Assembly (NCBI GenBank): GCA_029256485.1
Contig: JAQSXU010000045.1
Span: 1-24,418, forward strand
DNA length: 24,418 bases
From: Clostridiaceae bacterium
GTDB taxonomy: Bacteria; Bacillota_A; Clostridia; Clostridiales; Clostridiaceae
Direction: 5' to 3'
Shown: piece after piece, positions 8,314 to 17,017 of the stretch
Numbering within the stretch: position 1 is the first letter of the stretch
Layout of the letters: every line of letters begins with the position of its first letter
Notes under the pieces: model-generated
Database searches by the model: none
What the model saw: the letters and a program-made list of their open reading frames with translations, nothing else
Told to the model about the DNA's origin: nothing
Program-made: the position numbers and the translations under genes

Positions 8314-8937
8314 ATGTTTAATATTAAGCCAAAGGAAGATACATTTTTTAACATTTTTATATCTACGGGAGAAATTACATATAAAGCATCCACACAATTG
8401 AGAAGTTTTATGGATGATTTGGAAAATGCTGAAGAAAATTTAAAGAAAATAAAAGAAACTGAACATGAAGGTGACAGGAATCAGCATTTAATGAGAGAGG
8501 AATTAAACAAAACCTTTTTAACACCATTTGATAGAGAGGATATTTATTCCATGGCAAATGGTATGGACGACATAATAGACTTAATTGAATCAAGCAGCAG
8601 CAGATTTGTTATGCTTAATGTAAACAATATTACAGAAGAAGCAAAACAACTTGCAGATATGATAGTTAAGTGCTGCAGCGAATTAAGTATTATTATGAAT
8701 GAATTAAGTAATATTAAAAAGTATTATGATATGGAAAAGCATATAATTGAAATTAATAGACTTGAAGAAGAAGGAGATAAAATATCAAGAGCTGCTATTA
8801 AAGAATTATTTAGAAGTGAAAAGGATGTTCTTGAAGTAATTAAATGGAGAGAAATATATCAATATCTTGAAGATACATTAGACTCTTGTGAACATGTGGC
8901 AAATACTATAGAAGGGGTAATAATGAAAAATGCTTAG
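8314..8937 (+). CDS. DUF47 family PhoU-like protein, Pit accessory
   Basis: This 207-residue all-helical protein belongs to the DUF47 (PhoU_div, YkaA-like) family, regularly found beside low-affinity Pit phosphate permeases and thought to regulate them. No signal peptide or membrane segment is seen. E/D-rich helical repeats such as ANGMDDIIDLIE and EIYQYLEDTLDSCEHVANTIEG parallel the PhoU metal-binding motifs. The start is ATG 8314 behind GGAGG at 8304-8308; the in-frame TTG at 8302 overlaps that ribosome-binding site and was rejected. The gene overlaps the permease start by 8 bases, so the two are translationally coupled. Confidence 0.9.
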   Translation: MFNIKPKEDTFFNIFISTGEITYKASTQLRSFMDDLENAEENLKKIKETEHEGDRNQHLMREELNKTFLTPFDREDIYSMANGMDDIIDLIESSSSRFVMLNVNNITEEAKQLADMIVKCCSELSIIMNELSNIKKYYDMEKHIIEINRLEEEGDKISRAAIKELFRSEKDVLEVIKWREIYQYLEDTLDSCEHVANTIEGVIMKNA

Positions 8938-9931
8938 TTTGCCAATTATATTAACAATAGTAATTGTTGTTTTAGCTTTATGTTTTGATTTAATCAATGG
9001 ATTCCATGATTGTGCTAATGCCATAGCAACATCAGTTTCTACAAGAGTTTTAACTTTGAGACAAGCTGTCCTTATGTCGGCATTTTTTAACCTTGTTGGT
9101 GCATTTATCAGTGAAAAGGTAGCTGAAACAGTTGGTAAAGGGATAGTAGATCCTAAAAGTGTTACCCAATATGTTATTATAGCTGCGCTAATAGCAGCAA
9201 TTACATGGGATATAGTTACATGGCTTTATGGTATTCCAAGCAGTTCTTCACATGCGCTTATAGGTGGTCTTTTAGGATCAGCTATAGTGTATAGTTTTTC
9301 CTTTGGGGTTGTAAACTGGCATAACTTTTTTGACAAAGTAGTGCTTTGGCTATTTTTATCCCCTATAATTGGTTTTATTGCTGGTTTTATTTTGATGCAT
9401 TTATTAAATTTAATATTAAAAAATCAAAAACCAGCATTTGTTACAAGGTTTTTTTCAAAAGCACAAATTGTATCTGCAGCACTTATGGCTTTTAACCATG
9501 GCGGGAATGATGCACAAAAATCAATGGGAATTATAACTATGGCTCTTTTAAGTGGAGGATTAATTGATAGATTTTATGTGCCGCTATGGGTTAAGGTTAG
9601 CTGTGCAACAGCAATGGCACTTGGAACTACATTTGGTGGTAAAAGAATAATTAAAACAGTAGGACATAATATGGCAAAACTGGCTCCAGTAAATGGGTTT
9701 GCTGCTGAAACAGGAGCCGCTGCCGTTATCTTTACGGCTACGATGCTAAACTCACCTGTCAGTACTACTCATATTATTTCCACATCTATAATGGGGGTTG
9801 CTGCAACTAAAAGACTTTCTGCAGTAAAATGGTCACTGGCAAAAGATATTGTGTGGGCTTGGGTGCTTACAATTCCTATATGCGCTTTTATTGGAGCAGT
9901 TGTAATGTATTTATTTTTATTGATTTATTAA
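8930..9931 (+). CDS. pit: Inorganic phosphate transporter, PiT family
   Basis: PiT permeases import metal-phosphate using the ion gradient. The 333-residue protein is strongly hydrophobic, with about ten membrane helices. It carries both inverted-repeat signature motifs: GFHDCANAIATSVSTRVL near residues 24-41 and AFNHGGNDAQKSMGII near residues 187-202. GIPSSSSHALIGG and SPVSTTHIIS are the matching second elements of each repeat. The start ATG 8930 lies inside the last codons of the DUF47 gene, with GAAGGGG at 8911-8917. A palindromic terminator follows. Having this beside pstSCAB gives the cell low- and high-affinity phosphate uptake in one locus. Confidence 0.94.
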   Translation: MLSLPIILTIVIVVLALCFDLINGFHDCANAIATSVSTRVLTLRQAVLMSAFFNLVGAFISEKVAETVGKGIVDPKSVTQYVIIAALIAAITWDIVTWLYGIPSSSSHALIGGLLGSAIVYSFSFGVVNWHNFFDKVVLWLFLSPIIGFIAGFILMHLLNLILKNQKPAFVTRFFSKAQIVSAALMAFNHGGNDAQKSMGIITMALLSGGLIDRFYVPLWVKVSCATAMALGTTFGGKRIIKTVGHNMAKLAPVNGFAAETGAAAVIFTATMLNSPVSTTHIISTSIMGVAATKRLSAVKWSLAKDIVWAWVLTIPICAFIGAVVMYLFLLIY

Positions 9932-9947
9932 TATATTTTTACATATG

Positions 9948-9973
9948 GACCTCAATTGAGGTCTTTTTCTTTT
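9948..9973 (+). terminator. Rho-independent terminator after pit
   Basis: The perfect palindrome GACCTCAATTGAGGTC (9948-9963) is followed at once by TTTTTCTTTT. It ends the DUF47-pit unit. Confidence 0.88.
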
Positions 9974-10043
9974 GAGAATATTTATATAGAAATGTGTTAA
10001 TATAGAAGTATATTCAATTAAATGTAGTGTTTGGGGAAAATCA

Positions 10044-10072
10044 TTGACTTAAAATATATATTAATGTAATAT
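10044..10072 (+). promoter_or_regulatory. Sigma-A promoter before the DUF512/der/gpsA genes
   Basis: TTGACT (10044-10049) and TAATAT (10067-10072) are separated by exactly 17 bases. They lie 35 bases upstream of the DUF512 gene start and after the pit terminator. This is the clearest vegetative promoter in the window and probably drives DUF512-der-gpsA. Confidence 0.75.
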
Positions 10073-10106
10073 AACTTAATGTATAAGGAAATTTAGGAGT
10101 GAAAAA

Positions 10107-11441
10107 ATGAAAAATGAAATTGTTGCAGTTCAAAGAGGCAGTATTGCTGATGAACTTGAAATAGAGGCAGGAGATAAATTACTTAGCATTAATGGTCAGG
10201 AAGTAAAAGATATAATTGATTATAAATTTTTAATAGCAGATGAAAATATTAAAATAGAAATTGAGAAACCAAGCGGAGAAATATGGGAACTAGAAATTGA
10301 AAAGGATTATGACGATAAGTTAGGAATTGATTTTAAGGAATCTATAATGGATAAACCTAAAAGCTGCCATAATAAATGTGTATTTTGTTTTATTGATCAA
10401 TTACCTAAAGGCATGAGAGACACTTTGTATTTTAAAGACGATGATTCAAGACTGGCTTTTCTTCAGGGGAATTTTGTTACATTGACTAATATGAGCGATG
10501 AAGACATTGATAGAATAATTAAATATAGAATAAGTCCAATAAATGTTTCTGTTCACACTACTAATGGTGAACTAAGAGTAAAAATGACAAATAACAGATT
10601 CGCATCAAATATTTATGAAAGATTAAAAAAGCTTGCAAAGGCAGGAATAAAACTAAACTGTCAAATAGTTTTGTGCCCTGGGCTTAACGATAATGAGGAA
10701 CTAATTAAAACAATTGAGGATTTATATAAACTGTATCCTTCAATTGAAAATTTAGCTGTAGTACCTGTGGGAATAACTAAGTACAGAGAGAGCCTTTACC
10801 ACCTGAACACATTTGACTCGAAAAGTGCTAAGCAGCAGCTTGATATTGCAAATAAGCTTCAAAAAAAATATATACAAGAAATAGGGACACCTTTTGTAAG
10901 GCTATCTGACGAGTTTTATATTACTGCTAATGAACAGTTTCCACCTGCGTCATATTACGAAGAGTATAAACAGTTAGAGGATGGGGTTGGAGTTATAAGA
11001 TTATTTAGAGATACTATAAGCCAGGATATTCATAAATTAAATAGCTCAGGGAAGGTTTCCTTTACATTAATAACTGGAGAATCTGCATTTTGGGAAATAG
11101 AAAATGCTGCTTTAAAAATACATAATAAAAATAGAAATATCAATATTAATGTTATAAAAATAGTGAATGATTTCTTTGGGCCAACAATTACCGTGTCAGG
11201 CCTTATAACTGGAAAAGATATAATAAACCAGTGTAAAAAAGAAGTATTAGGGAAATATGTAATTATACCTAATACTATGCTTAGAAAAGGATATGAGCTT
11301 GGGAAACAAGATGAACAAATTTTTCTTGATGATATTACAGTTTCAATGTTAGAAGAACAGCTTAGCAGAAAAGTTGTTATTTGCGATTATACTGGAGAAG
11401 ATTTAATTGATACAATTAATAAATTAATGGAGGAGGAATAA
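10107..11441 (+). CDS. PDZ/radical-SAM/DUF512 domain protein
   Basis: This 444-residue protein has an N-terminal PDZ-like domain (about 5-60, including [23 protein letters not shown]). Next comes a radical-SAM-like core with cysteines C87, C91 and C94 in [18 protein letters not shown], a CX3CX2C arrangement suited to a 4Fe-4S cluster, and then a C-terminal DUF512 domain. The GDD-type stretch [19 protein letters not shown] is characteristic of the family. The substrate of this widespread clostridial family is not known to me. AGGAG at 10095-10099 supports ATG 10107. It sits two bases upstream of der, a pairing common in clostridia, which hints at a role linked to ribosome or translation functions, though this is only association. 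Confidence 0.88.
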   Translation: MKNEIVAVQRGSIADELEIEAGDKLLSINGQEVKDIIDYKFLIADENIKIEIEKPSGEIWELEIEKDYDDKLGIDFKESIMDKPKSCHNKCVFCFIDQLPKGMRDTLYFKDDDSRLAFLQGNFVTLTNMSDEDIDRIIKYRISPINVSVHTTNGELRVKMTNNRFASNIYERLKKLAKAGIKLNCQIVLCPGLNDNEELIKTIEDLYKLYPSIENLAVVPVGITKYRESLYHLNTFDSKSAKQQLDIANKLQKKYIQEIGTPFVRLSDEFYITANEQFPPASYYEEYKQLEDGVGVIRLFRDTISQDIHKLNSSGKVSFTLITGESAFWEIENAALKIHNKNRNININVIKIVNDFFGPTITVSGLITGKDIINQCKKEVLGKYVIIPNTMLRKGYELGKQDEQIFLDDITVSMLEEQLSRKVVICDYTGEDLIDTINKLMEEE

Positions 11442-11443
11442 TA

Positions 11444-12760
11444 ATGGATAGACCAATAGTTGCCATTGTAGGAAGACCTAATGTAGGTAAATCCACTTTA
11501 TTTAATAAACTTGCAGGTAAAAGAATATCTATTGTTGAAGATATTCCAGGAGTAACTAGAGATAGAATATATGCACAGGCAGAATGGTTAAAATATAATT
11601 TTACCATGATAGATACTGGTGGAATAGAGCCAGAAAGTGGAGATGTTATATTATCACAAATGAGAAGGCAGGCACAGATTGCCATAGAAACAGCTACTGT
11701 AATAATATTTATAGTAGACGGAAAAGAAGGTCTTACACCTGCAGATAAAGAAGTTGCACAAATGCTCAGAAAAAGTAACAAACCAGTAGTTCTTGTGGTA
11801 AATAAAATTGACAACTTAAAAGATGAAGGTAATGCCTACGAATTTTATAACTTAGGCATTGGTGATCCAGTGACGATATCAGCTTCACAGGCACTTGGGC
11901 TTGGAGATATGCTTGATAAAGTTGTGAGTTACTTTGATGAAAATGAAAATTATGATGATGAAGAAGAAAATATAAAAATTGCTTTTGTGGGTAAGCCTAA
12001 CGTAGGAAAATCTTCATTAATAAATAAACTTTTAGGTGAGGAAAGAGTCATAGTAAGCGAGGTACCTGGAACAACAAGAGATTCTATAGATAGTTACATT
12101 GAAACTGAAGAGGGTAAATTTACTTTAATAGATACTGCTGGACTTAGAAGGAAAAGTAAAGTTAAGGAACAAATAGAAAGATACAGTGTAATTAGAACAT
12201 ATACAGCTATAGAAAGAGCCGATGTTTGTATTTTGATGATTGATTCTACAGAAGGCATTAGTGAACAGGATGAAAAAATAATTGGATATGCTCATGAAAT
12301 GAGTAAGGCAATTATGGTTGTAGTAAATAAATGGGATCTGATTGAAAAAGATACTAAAACCATGGATTTTTTCAAAAAGAATTTACAATACAATTTATCT
12401 TTTATGCCGTATGCACCATATTTGTTTATATCTGCCAAAAGCGGTCAGAGGGTGCAAAAGGTACTTCAAGTAGCTAAGGAATGTTTTAATAACTATAATA
12501 AAAGAATTAAAACAGGTGTGTTGAATGATATAATAAGCAGAGCTGTAATGATGAAGGAGCCTCCTATTATTAGCACAAAAAGGCTTAAAATTTATTATGC
12601 AACTCAAACGGGAACAAAACCTCCAACTTTTATTTTCTTTGTAAATGATCCATCTACAATTCATTTTTCTTATCAAAGATATCTTGAAAATCAATTGAGA
12701 GAAAGCTTTGATTTCAGCGGTACTGGAATAAAAATGGAGTTTAGAGAAAGGAAGGAATAA
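11444..12760 (+). CDS. der: Ribosome biogenesis GTPase Der (EngA)
   Basis: Der is an essential tandem-GTPase acting in maturation of the 50S ribosomal subunit. The 438-residue protein has G domain 1 with Walker A GRPNVGKS (10-17), DTGG and NKID. An acidic linker ([10 protein letters not shown]) follows, then G domain 2 with Walker A GKPNVGKS (183-190), DTAG and NKWD, and a C-terminal KH-like domain (about 350-436). Length and layout are typical. GGAGGAGG in the end of the DUF512 gene serves as ribosome-binding site for ATG 11444, and only 2 bases separate der from gpsA. Confidence 0.97.
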   Translation: MDRPIVAIVGRPNVGKSTLFNKLAGKRISIVEDIPGVTRDRIYAQAEWLKYNFTMIDTGGIEPESGDVILSQMRRQAQIAIETATVIIFIVDGKEGLTPADKEVAQMLRKSNKPVVLVVNKIDNLKDEGNAYEFYNLGIGDPVTISASQALGLGDMLDKVVSYFDENENYDDEEENIKIAFVGKPNVGKSSLINKLLGEERVIVSEVPGTTRDSIDSYIETEEGKFTLIDTAGLRRKSKVKEQIERYSVIRTYTAIERADVCILMIDSTEGISEQDEKIIGYAHEMSKAIMVVVNKWDLIEKDTKTMDFFKKNLQYNLSFMPYAPYLFISAKSGQRVQKVLQVAKECFNNYNKRIKTGVLNDIISRAVMMKEPPIISTKRLKIYYATQTGTKPPTFIFFVNDPSTIHFSYQRYLENQLRESFDFSGTGIKMEFRERKE

Positions 12761-12762
12761 CT

Positions 12763-13761
12763 ATGTGTTCTAAAGTTGCTATATTAGGGGGAGGAAGTTT
12801 TGGAACAGCCATAGCTGTGATGCTTTCAAAAAATGGTCATAAAATAAATATTTGGGATAGAAACGAAAAAACAATAGAAGATATAAATGTAAAAAGAGAA
12901 AATATAAGATACCTTAATAATGTCATTATTCCAAATGGAGTAAATGCTTATAGCAATATAAAAGAAGCTATTTACAATTGTGATTTTGTTGTTTTAGCTG
13001 TACCTTCTCACGTTATTAGAGATATTTGTAAAAATTCAAAAGAATTTATAAATAAAGATCAAATAATTGTAAGTATAGCAAAAGGAATAGAAGAGCATAC
13101 TGGAAAAAGGCTGTCACAGGTAATTCAAGAGGAATTACCTGACAGTCCAGTGGTTATATTATCTGGGCCAAGTCATGCTGAGGAAGTAGCTCAGGATATC
13201 CCTTCAACTGTGGTAGTTTCTTCCCTAAATATGGACTACGCTGAAAAAGTTCAAAATCTATTTATGAATAATAAATTTAGAGTATACACAAATGAAGATT
13301 TGATTGGAGTTGAAATTGGGGGAGCAGTAAAAAATATTATTGCACTTGCTGCAGGAATATCAGACGGAATTGGATATGGAGACAATACCAAGGCAGCCTT
13401 AATGACTAGGGGAATGAGCGAGATAGTTAGAATAGGTGTTAAACTAGGAGGTAAGCTTGAAACATTTTCGGGACTTACTGGAATGGGTGATTTGATTGTT
13501 ACCTGCACTAGTATCCACAGCAGGAATAGAAGGGCAGGAATATTAATTGGCAAAGGTATGTCACTTAATGAAGCTACTGAGCAAATAGGTATGGTTGTAG
13601 AGGGAGCGAAGGCTTGTAAAGCCTTCTATGAGTTAAAGGATAAAATTGATGTAAGCATGCCAATTACTGATACCTTGTATAAGGTGCTATTTGAAGGTAA
13701 GGATCCTAAGTACGGAGTTTATGAATTAATGACAAGAGATAAAAAACAAGAAAGTTATTAA
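12763..13761 (+). CDS. gpsA: Glycerol-3-phosphate dehydrogenase [NAD(P)+] GpsA
   Basis: GpsA reduces dihydroxyacetone phosphate to sn-glycerol 3-phosphate, the backbone for phospholipid synthesis. The 332-residue protein begins with the dinucleotide-binding loop [10 protein letters not shown] (9-18). It contains [11 protein letters not shown], the catalytic lysine K190 in [16 protein letters not shown], and [26 protein letters not shown] and SRNRRAG of the C-terminal helical domain. It is coupled to der by a 2-base gap and followed by a terminator whose left arm begins at the stop codon. In several clostridia plsY lies between der and gpsA; here it does not. Confidence 0.96.
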   Translation: MCSKVAILGGGSFGTAIAVMLSKNGHKINIWDRNEKTIEDINVKRENIRYLNNVIIPNGVNAYSNIKEAIYNCDFVVLAVPSHVIRDICKNSKEFINKDQIIVSIAKGIEEHTGKRLSQVIQEELPDSPVVILSGPSHAEEVAQDIPSTVVVSSLNMDYAEKVQNLFMNNKFRVYTNEDLIGVEIGGAVKNIIALAAGISDGIGYGDNTKAALMTRGMSEIVRIGVKLGGKLETFSGLTGMGDLIVTCTSIHSRNRRAGILIGKGMSLNEATEQIGMVVEGAKACKAFYELKDKIDVSMPITDTLYKVLFEGKDPKYGVYELMTRDKKQESY

Positions 13762-13789
13762 AAGTACAGCAAAAGCTGTACTTTTTTTT
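13760..13789 (+). terminator. Rho-independent terminator after gpsA
   Basis: AAAGTACAGC (13761-13770), loop AAAA and GCTGTACTTT (13775-13784) form a perfect 10-bp stem followed by five further T. It starts at the last base of the gpsA stop codon. Confidence 0.92.
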
Positions 13790-13862
13790 ACTATGAAGTA
13801 ATATACTCTTACAAAAGATAATATATATATATTGTCAATAATAGATTAGTGGGAGGTATATC

Positions 13863-15341
13863 TTGGAAAGCTTTGATATATACAAGGACATTGCTGAAAG
13901 AACTCAAGGTGACATCTACGTAGGGGTGGTTGGACCAGTTAGAACAGGAAAATCCACATTCATAAAAAGATTTATGGAGATTATGGTTCTTCCGAAAATT
14001 GAGAATTCATATAAACAGCAAAGAGCAAAAGATGAACTGCCACAAAGTGGTAGCGGAAAATCAATTCATACTACAGAGCCTAAGTTTGTACCTAATGAAG
14101 CCGTAGAAATTTCCTTAGATGAAAACACAAAGCTAAAGGTTAGAATGGTTGATTGTGTTGGGTACATTGTAAAGAGTGCTCTGGGTTACATGGAGGGCGA
14201 AAATTCAAAAATGGTTACCACTCCATGGTATGACTATGAAATACCCTTTGAGGAAGCAGCAGAACTTGGAACTAAAAAAGTAATTAATGAACATTCAACC
14301 ATAGGACTAGTTGTAACTACTGATGGGTCCATTACAGATATAAAAAGGGAGGACTATGTAGAAGCTGAAGAGAGAGTAGTAAATGAACTAAAGTTAATAA
14401 ATAAACCATTTATTATGATATTGAATTCAAGACATGTAAATGATGAAGAAACAATTCAATTAAAAAATGAATTAGAAGAAAAATACGATGTACCTGTTCA
14501 AACTATGGATGTACTTAATATGAATGAACAGGACATAGCAGATACATTACAAAGAGTACTTAAAGAGTTCCCTGTAAAGGAAATAAATATAAATATGCCG
14601 GAGTGGATCGAAAAATTAGATTCAAAACATTGGCTTAAAATTGAGTTTGTTAATGTAGTAAAAGGTTTATGCAAAAACGTGTTAAAAATAAGAGATATAA
14701 ATAAATCTGTTGATGTATTAAGGAATACAGAATTTTTAGATGAATCAAAGATAAACGAAATTAATATGGGACAAGGAACTGCTACATTATCCTTAAAGCC
14801 AAAACATGGTCTTTTCTATAAAATACTTGGAGAAGTATGTAATCATGAGATAACAGGTGAAAGTGATCTGCTGAATATTTTGAAGGATATGCATTCTGCT
14901 AAGTGTGAATACGATAAAATTGCACAAGCATTAAAGGATGTTAGGGAAACTGGATATGGATTAGTACCGCCGCAATTATCAGAAATGAAGCTGGAAGAAC
15001 CAGAAATATTGAAAAGCGGTAATAAGTGCATAGTAAAGTTGAAGGCCTCAGCCCCAAGCTTACATTTCATCAAGGCAGATATTCAAACTGAAATTTCTCC
15101 AATTATGGGGAATGAAAAAGAAAGCGAAGAACTGGTTAAGAATTTATTTGAACAATTTGAAAATGACCCATCCAAATTATGGCAGAGTAATATGTTTGGT
15201 AAAACTTTAGAAGATCTAGTTAAGGATGGATTACAAAACAAACTATATAAAATGCCAGAAGATGTACAGATCAAAATTCAAAAAACTTTACAAAAGATTA
15301 TTAATGAGGGCAATGGGGGGTTAATTTGCATAATTCTTTAG
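13863..15341 (+). CDS. spoIVA: Stage IV sporulation protein A, spore coat morphogenetic ATPase
   Basis: SpoIVA polymerises on the forespore outer membrane, using ATP, to form the platform for coat assembly. The predicted protein is 492 residues, the same as I recall for B. subtilis SpoIVA. It has a Walker A motif GPVRTGKS (24-31), the GTPase-like segments MVDCVGY and ILNSRH, a middle domain, and the hydrophobic C-terminal tail GGLICIIL needed for membrane anchoring in the family. The start is TTG 13863, supported by GGGAGG at 13851-13856 and the conserved opening ESFDIYKDIAERTQGDIYVGVVGPVRTGKST. Expression would be expected under mother-cell sigma-E; no convincing sigma-E promoter could be assigned in the 75-base gap. 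Confidence 0.97.
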   Translation: MESFDIYKDIAERTQGDIYVGVVGPVRTGKSTFIKRFMEIMVLPKIENSYKQQRAKDELPQSGSGKSIHTTEPKFVPNEAVEISLDENTKLKVRMVDCVGYIVKSALGYMEGENSKMVTTPWYDYEIPFEEAAELGTKKVINEHSTIGLVVTTDGSITDIKREDYVEAEERVVNELKLINKPFIMILNSRHVNDEETIQLKNELEEKYDVPVQTMDVLNMNEQDIADTLQRVLKEFPVKEININMPEWIEKLDSKHWLKIEFVNVVKGLCKNVLKIRDINKSVDVLRNTEFLDESKINEINMGQGTATLSLKPKHGLFYKILGEVCNHEITGESDLLNILKDMHSAKCEYDKIAQALKDVRETGYGLVPPQLSEMKLEEPEILKSGNKCIVKLKASAPSLHFIKADIQTEISPIMGNEKESEELVKNLFEQFENDPSKLWQSNMFGKTLEDLVKDGLQNKLYKMPEDVQIKIQKTLQKIINEGNGGLICIIL

Positions 15342-15354
15342 ATTATAATATAAT
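15326..15354 (+). promoter_or_regulatory. Promoter of tRNA-Pro overlapping the end of spoIVA
   Basis: TTGCAT (15326-15331), a 17-base spacer and TATAAT (15349-15354) place a start point a few bases before the tRNA at 15367. The -35 lies inside the last codons of spoIVA. It gives the tRNA vegetative expression independent of the sporulation gene. Confidence 0.65.
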
Positions 15355-15366
15355 ATATGTGTTAAT

Positions 15367-15442
15367 CTGGGTGTAGCGCAGATGGTAGCGTGCATGAATG
15401 GGGTTCATGAGGTCGCAAGTTCAAGTCTTGTCACCCAGACCA
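15367..15442 (+). tRNA. tRNA-Pro (anticodon GGG)
   Basis: A complete 76-base cloverleaf, including an encoded CCA, can be folded by eye. The acceptor stem CTGGGTG pairs with CACCCAG (15432-15438), with discriminator A15439 and CCA 15440-15442. The D stem GCGC/GCGT (one G-T) encloses loop AGATGGTA. The anticodon stem CATGA/TCATG encloses loop ATGGGGT, giving anticodon GGG after T33. The variable loop is AGGTC, and the T stem GCAAG/CTTGT has loop TTCAAGT. C1-G72, A73 and G35-G36 agree with bacterial tRNA-Pro identity. It decodes CCC and CCU. Confidence 0.92.
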
Positions 15443-15452
15443 TATTTAAAAA

Positions 15453-15490
15453 AAGCCAGTAATATTATAGTATTACGGGCTTCTGTTTTA
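15453..15490 (+). terminator. Terminator after tRNA-Pro
   Basis: AAGCCAGTAATA (15453-15464) pairs with TATTACGGGCTT (15471-15482) with one A-G mismatch around a 6-base loop. CTGTTTTATTT follows. It lies 11 bases beyond the CCA end. Confidence 0.7.
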
Positions 15491-15545
15491 TTTAAAAATT
15501 TATTTTCTATTAAGTAATTAATTATGAGAAAATACATAAAATATT

Positions 15546-15580
15546 AAGACCGGAATTGTCATGACTCCAGGTCTTTTTTC
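15546..15580 (+). terminator. Second terminator-like hairpin with no gene directly upstream
   Basis: AAGACCGGA (15546-15554) pairs with TCC-A-GGTCTT (15566-15575) with one bulged A, and is followed by six T. The 55 bases between this and the tRNA terminator hold no reading frame or recognisable RNA. It may be a leftover of a lost gene or the end of a small transcript. Confidence 0.55.
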
Positions 15581-15652
15581 TTATATATTATATTTTTATA
15601 ATATAGTATTTTTCTAATTAGCATTCGTAATATATATAAGGAGGTGAGAATA

Positions 15653-16228
15653 ATGAAAAAATTTATTTTATTCATTACAATGTTTTTGTTTCTTCTTTTA
15701 ACGGCATGTACTGGTATAAATAAAGTTAGCAAATCTTCACCTGCTAAAAATGGAACTACAAATTCCAATACAACAATAGGTAAAAGTAATAATAACAACG
15801 CAGCAGTTGAAAATAAAAAAATAACCGTCACAGTAAAAATATTTTTAATTTCTATAGATGATAATGGAAAAAGTGGCAAAAAAATTGATTCAGGTGATAG
15901 CGTAGTTTCTGTGGAAAGGATAATTTCTACACCAGAAGCACCGTTAAAAGGAGCATTAAGTGATTTATTTTCTATAAAAGATCGAATGTATGGAAAATCA
16001 GGTTTGTATAATTCTTTATATCAATCAAATCTAAAGGTTGATAGTGCCAAAATAGAAAATGGAGAAGCAACAGTTAATTTATCAGGAACTCTAAGGCTTG
16101 GCGGAGTAATGGATATTCCCAGGGTAAAGGCTCAATTAATTGAAACCGTTATGCAGTTTTCATCTGTAAAAAGCGCTAAGATTTATATCAATGGCAAGAC
16201 ATTAGATGATGCACTTTCATTAAAGTAG
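15653..16228 (+). CDS. GerMN domain lipoprotein
   Basis: This 191-residue secreted lipoprotein has a signal peptide ending in lipobox LTAC (C19), a low-complexity Ser/Asn/Thr linker (about 25-50), and then a GerMN domain (about 58-185). The domain carries the usual VTVKIFLIS, PEAPLKGALSDLF, LKVDSAKIENGEATVNLSG and INGKTLDDAL elements. GerM-domain proteins act in spore cortex formation and germination in Bacillus; stand-alone lipoprotein versions are common in clostridia and less well defined. The start is ATG 15653 with AGGAGGTGA at 15639-15647; the in-frame GTG at 15644 is part of that site and was rejected. It is a single-gene unit with its own terminator. Confidence 0.85.
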   Translation: MKKFILFITMFLFLLLTACTGINKVSKSSPAKNGTTNSNTTIGKSNNNNAAVENKKITVTVKIFLISIDDNGKSGKKIDSGDSVVSVERIISTPEAPLKGALSDLFSIKDRMYGKSGLYNSLYQSNLKVDSAKIENGEATVNLSGTLRLGGVMDIPRVKAQLIETVMQFSSVKSAKIYINGKTLDDALSLK

Positions 16229-16244
16229 CAAAATATTAAATATA

Positions 16245-16268
16245 TGGAGCATTCTGCTCCAATTTTTT
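16245..16268 (+). terminator. Terminator after the GerMN gene
   Basis: TGGAGC (16245-16250), loop ATTCT and GCTCCA (16256-16261) are followed by ATTTTTT. Confidence 0.85.
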
Positions 16269-16361
16269 ATGCATATAACTATAATGAATATGTGCCTTTA
16301 ATTCTATCATGTGTAATAATATGGTATAATATATTTTATTATGGGAGGTGGACTTAGTAAT

Positions 16362-16565
16362 ATGGTTAACTATGACTTTCATAAAAAGATAGATTTGAGC
16401 ATACCTTAAAGAATATCTTGAAAATATTGATTTTTCACCTTATGATAAATTAATTTAGCTATGTGATGATTTAGCTTTACCACAGGGATCTGTTTAATGG
16501 AAAAAGAATGATAGATGTTGCTATGTGACATGGAGCTAATGAATTTACAATAGATGTTGTTAAAA
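16362..16565 (+). pseudogene. Decayed gene remnant, resembling the C-terminal part of an HD-domain phosphohydrolase
   Basis: No intact frame exists here, but a protein-like track runs through three frames. From 16402 it reads YLKEYLENIDFSPYDKLI, then TAG (16456-16458) where Gln is expected, then LCDDLALPQG. A one-base loss shifts to ICLMEK near 16487, a second loss in an A-run (about 16501-16505) shifts to RMIDVAM, and TGA (16526-16528) stands where Arg is expected. It continues HGANEFTID to about 16555. The pattern LIQLCD-LALP-G-CLMEKR-DVA-RHG recalls clostridial HD-domain proteins, from memory. An ATG at 16362 with GGGAGG (16344-16349) and TATAAT (16325-16330) may be the old 5' end, joined by an internal deletion. 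The family assignment is tentative; the pseudogene status is clearer. Confidence 0.55.
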
Positions 16566-16580
16566 GGAGTGATTCTACTT

Positions 16581-16913
16581 ATGGAATTTAAAGAAGTAAA
16601 AATTGAAATATATGTTCCTGAAGATTATGTAATAAAATTGAGAGATAAACTTAATGAAGTTGGTGCTGGAAAAGTGGGGAATTATGACAATGTTATATCT
16701 GTAACCGAAGTTAGTGGATACTGGAGACCATTAGCTGGATCAAATCCCTTTAATGGTGAAGTAGGGCAAATAAGTAAAGGGGAGGAATGCAAGATTGAGA
16801 TAAGATGTAAAACACAATATGTGAAGGATGCTGTTAGGGTAATAAAACAAATTCATCCTTATGAAGAACCATTAATTAATATTATTCCCATTGCAAACGA
16901 ACTATTTTTATAA
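16581..16913 (+). CDS. YqfO-type (NIF3-associated, PII/CutA-fold) small protein
   Basis: This 110-residue protein matches the stand-alone version of the domain inserted in NIF3/YqfO proteins, which has a PII/CutA-like ferredoxin fold. The diagnostic motifs are present: GAGKVGNYDNVISV (about 28-41), RPLAGSNPFNGEVGQ (about 49-63) and the C-terminal HPYEEPLINI. The biochemical function of the stand-alone proteins is unknown to me; metal or small-ligand binding is plausible from the fold. The start is ATG 16581 with AAGGAG at 16564-16569; the in-frame TTG at 16554 precedes that site and lies within the decayed upstream gene, so it was rejected. No terminator separates it from the downstream GNAT gene, 104 bases away. 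Confidence 0.85.
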   Translation: MEFKEVKIEIYVPEDYVIKLRDKLNEVGAGKVGNYDNVISVTEVSGYWRPLAGSNPFNGEVGQISKGEECKIEIRCKTQYVKDAVRVIKQIHPYEEPLINIIPIANELFL

Positions 16914-17017
16914 ATAAAAAAATAATAATTACTGGTGTGTGAAAGAAGTAAATTAATAAGCTCTTTAGAATTAATAAGGATAAAGCAGGATGCCTTTAAT
17001 GAAATTGGGGGAGAAAT

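Noticed and set aside
9983..9990. GTGTTAA outside the two phosphate promoters (for example near 9983, 15359, 20785 and 23913).
   Set aside because: The 7-mer alone is common in this AT-rich sequence. These copies lack the second half TTAACAT at the right spacing, so I did not call them Pho boxes.
13790..13850. A sigma-E promoter for spoIVA.
   Set aside because: Expected from knowledge of spoIVA, but no pair of elements with correct spacing stood out; the TATA-rich stretch fits too many patterns.
15420..15442. The tRNA 3' end as an attachment site of an integrated element.
   Set aside because: No second copy of the tRNA 3' end was seen downstream and no integrase gene is present.
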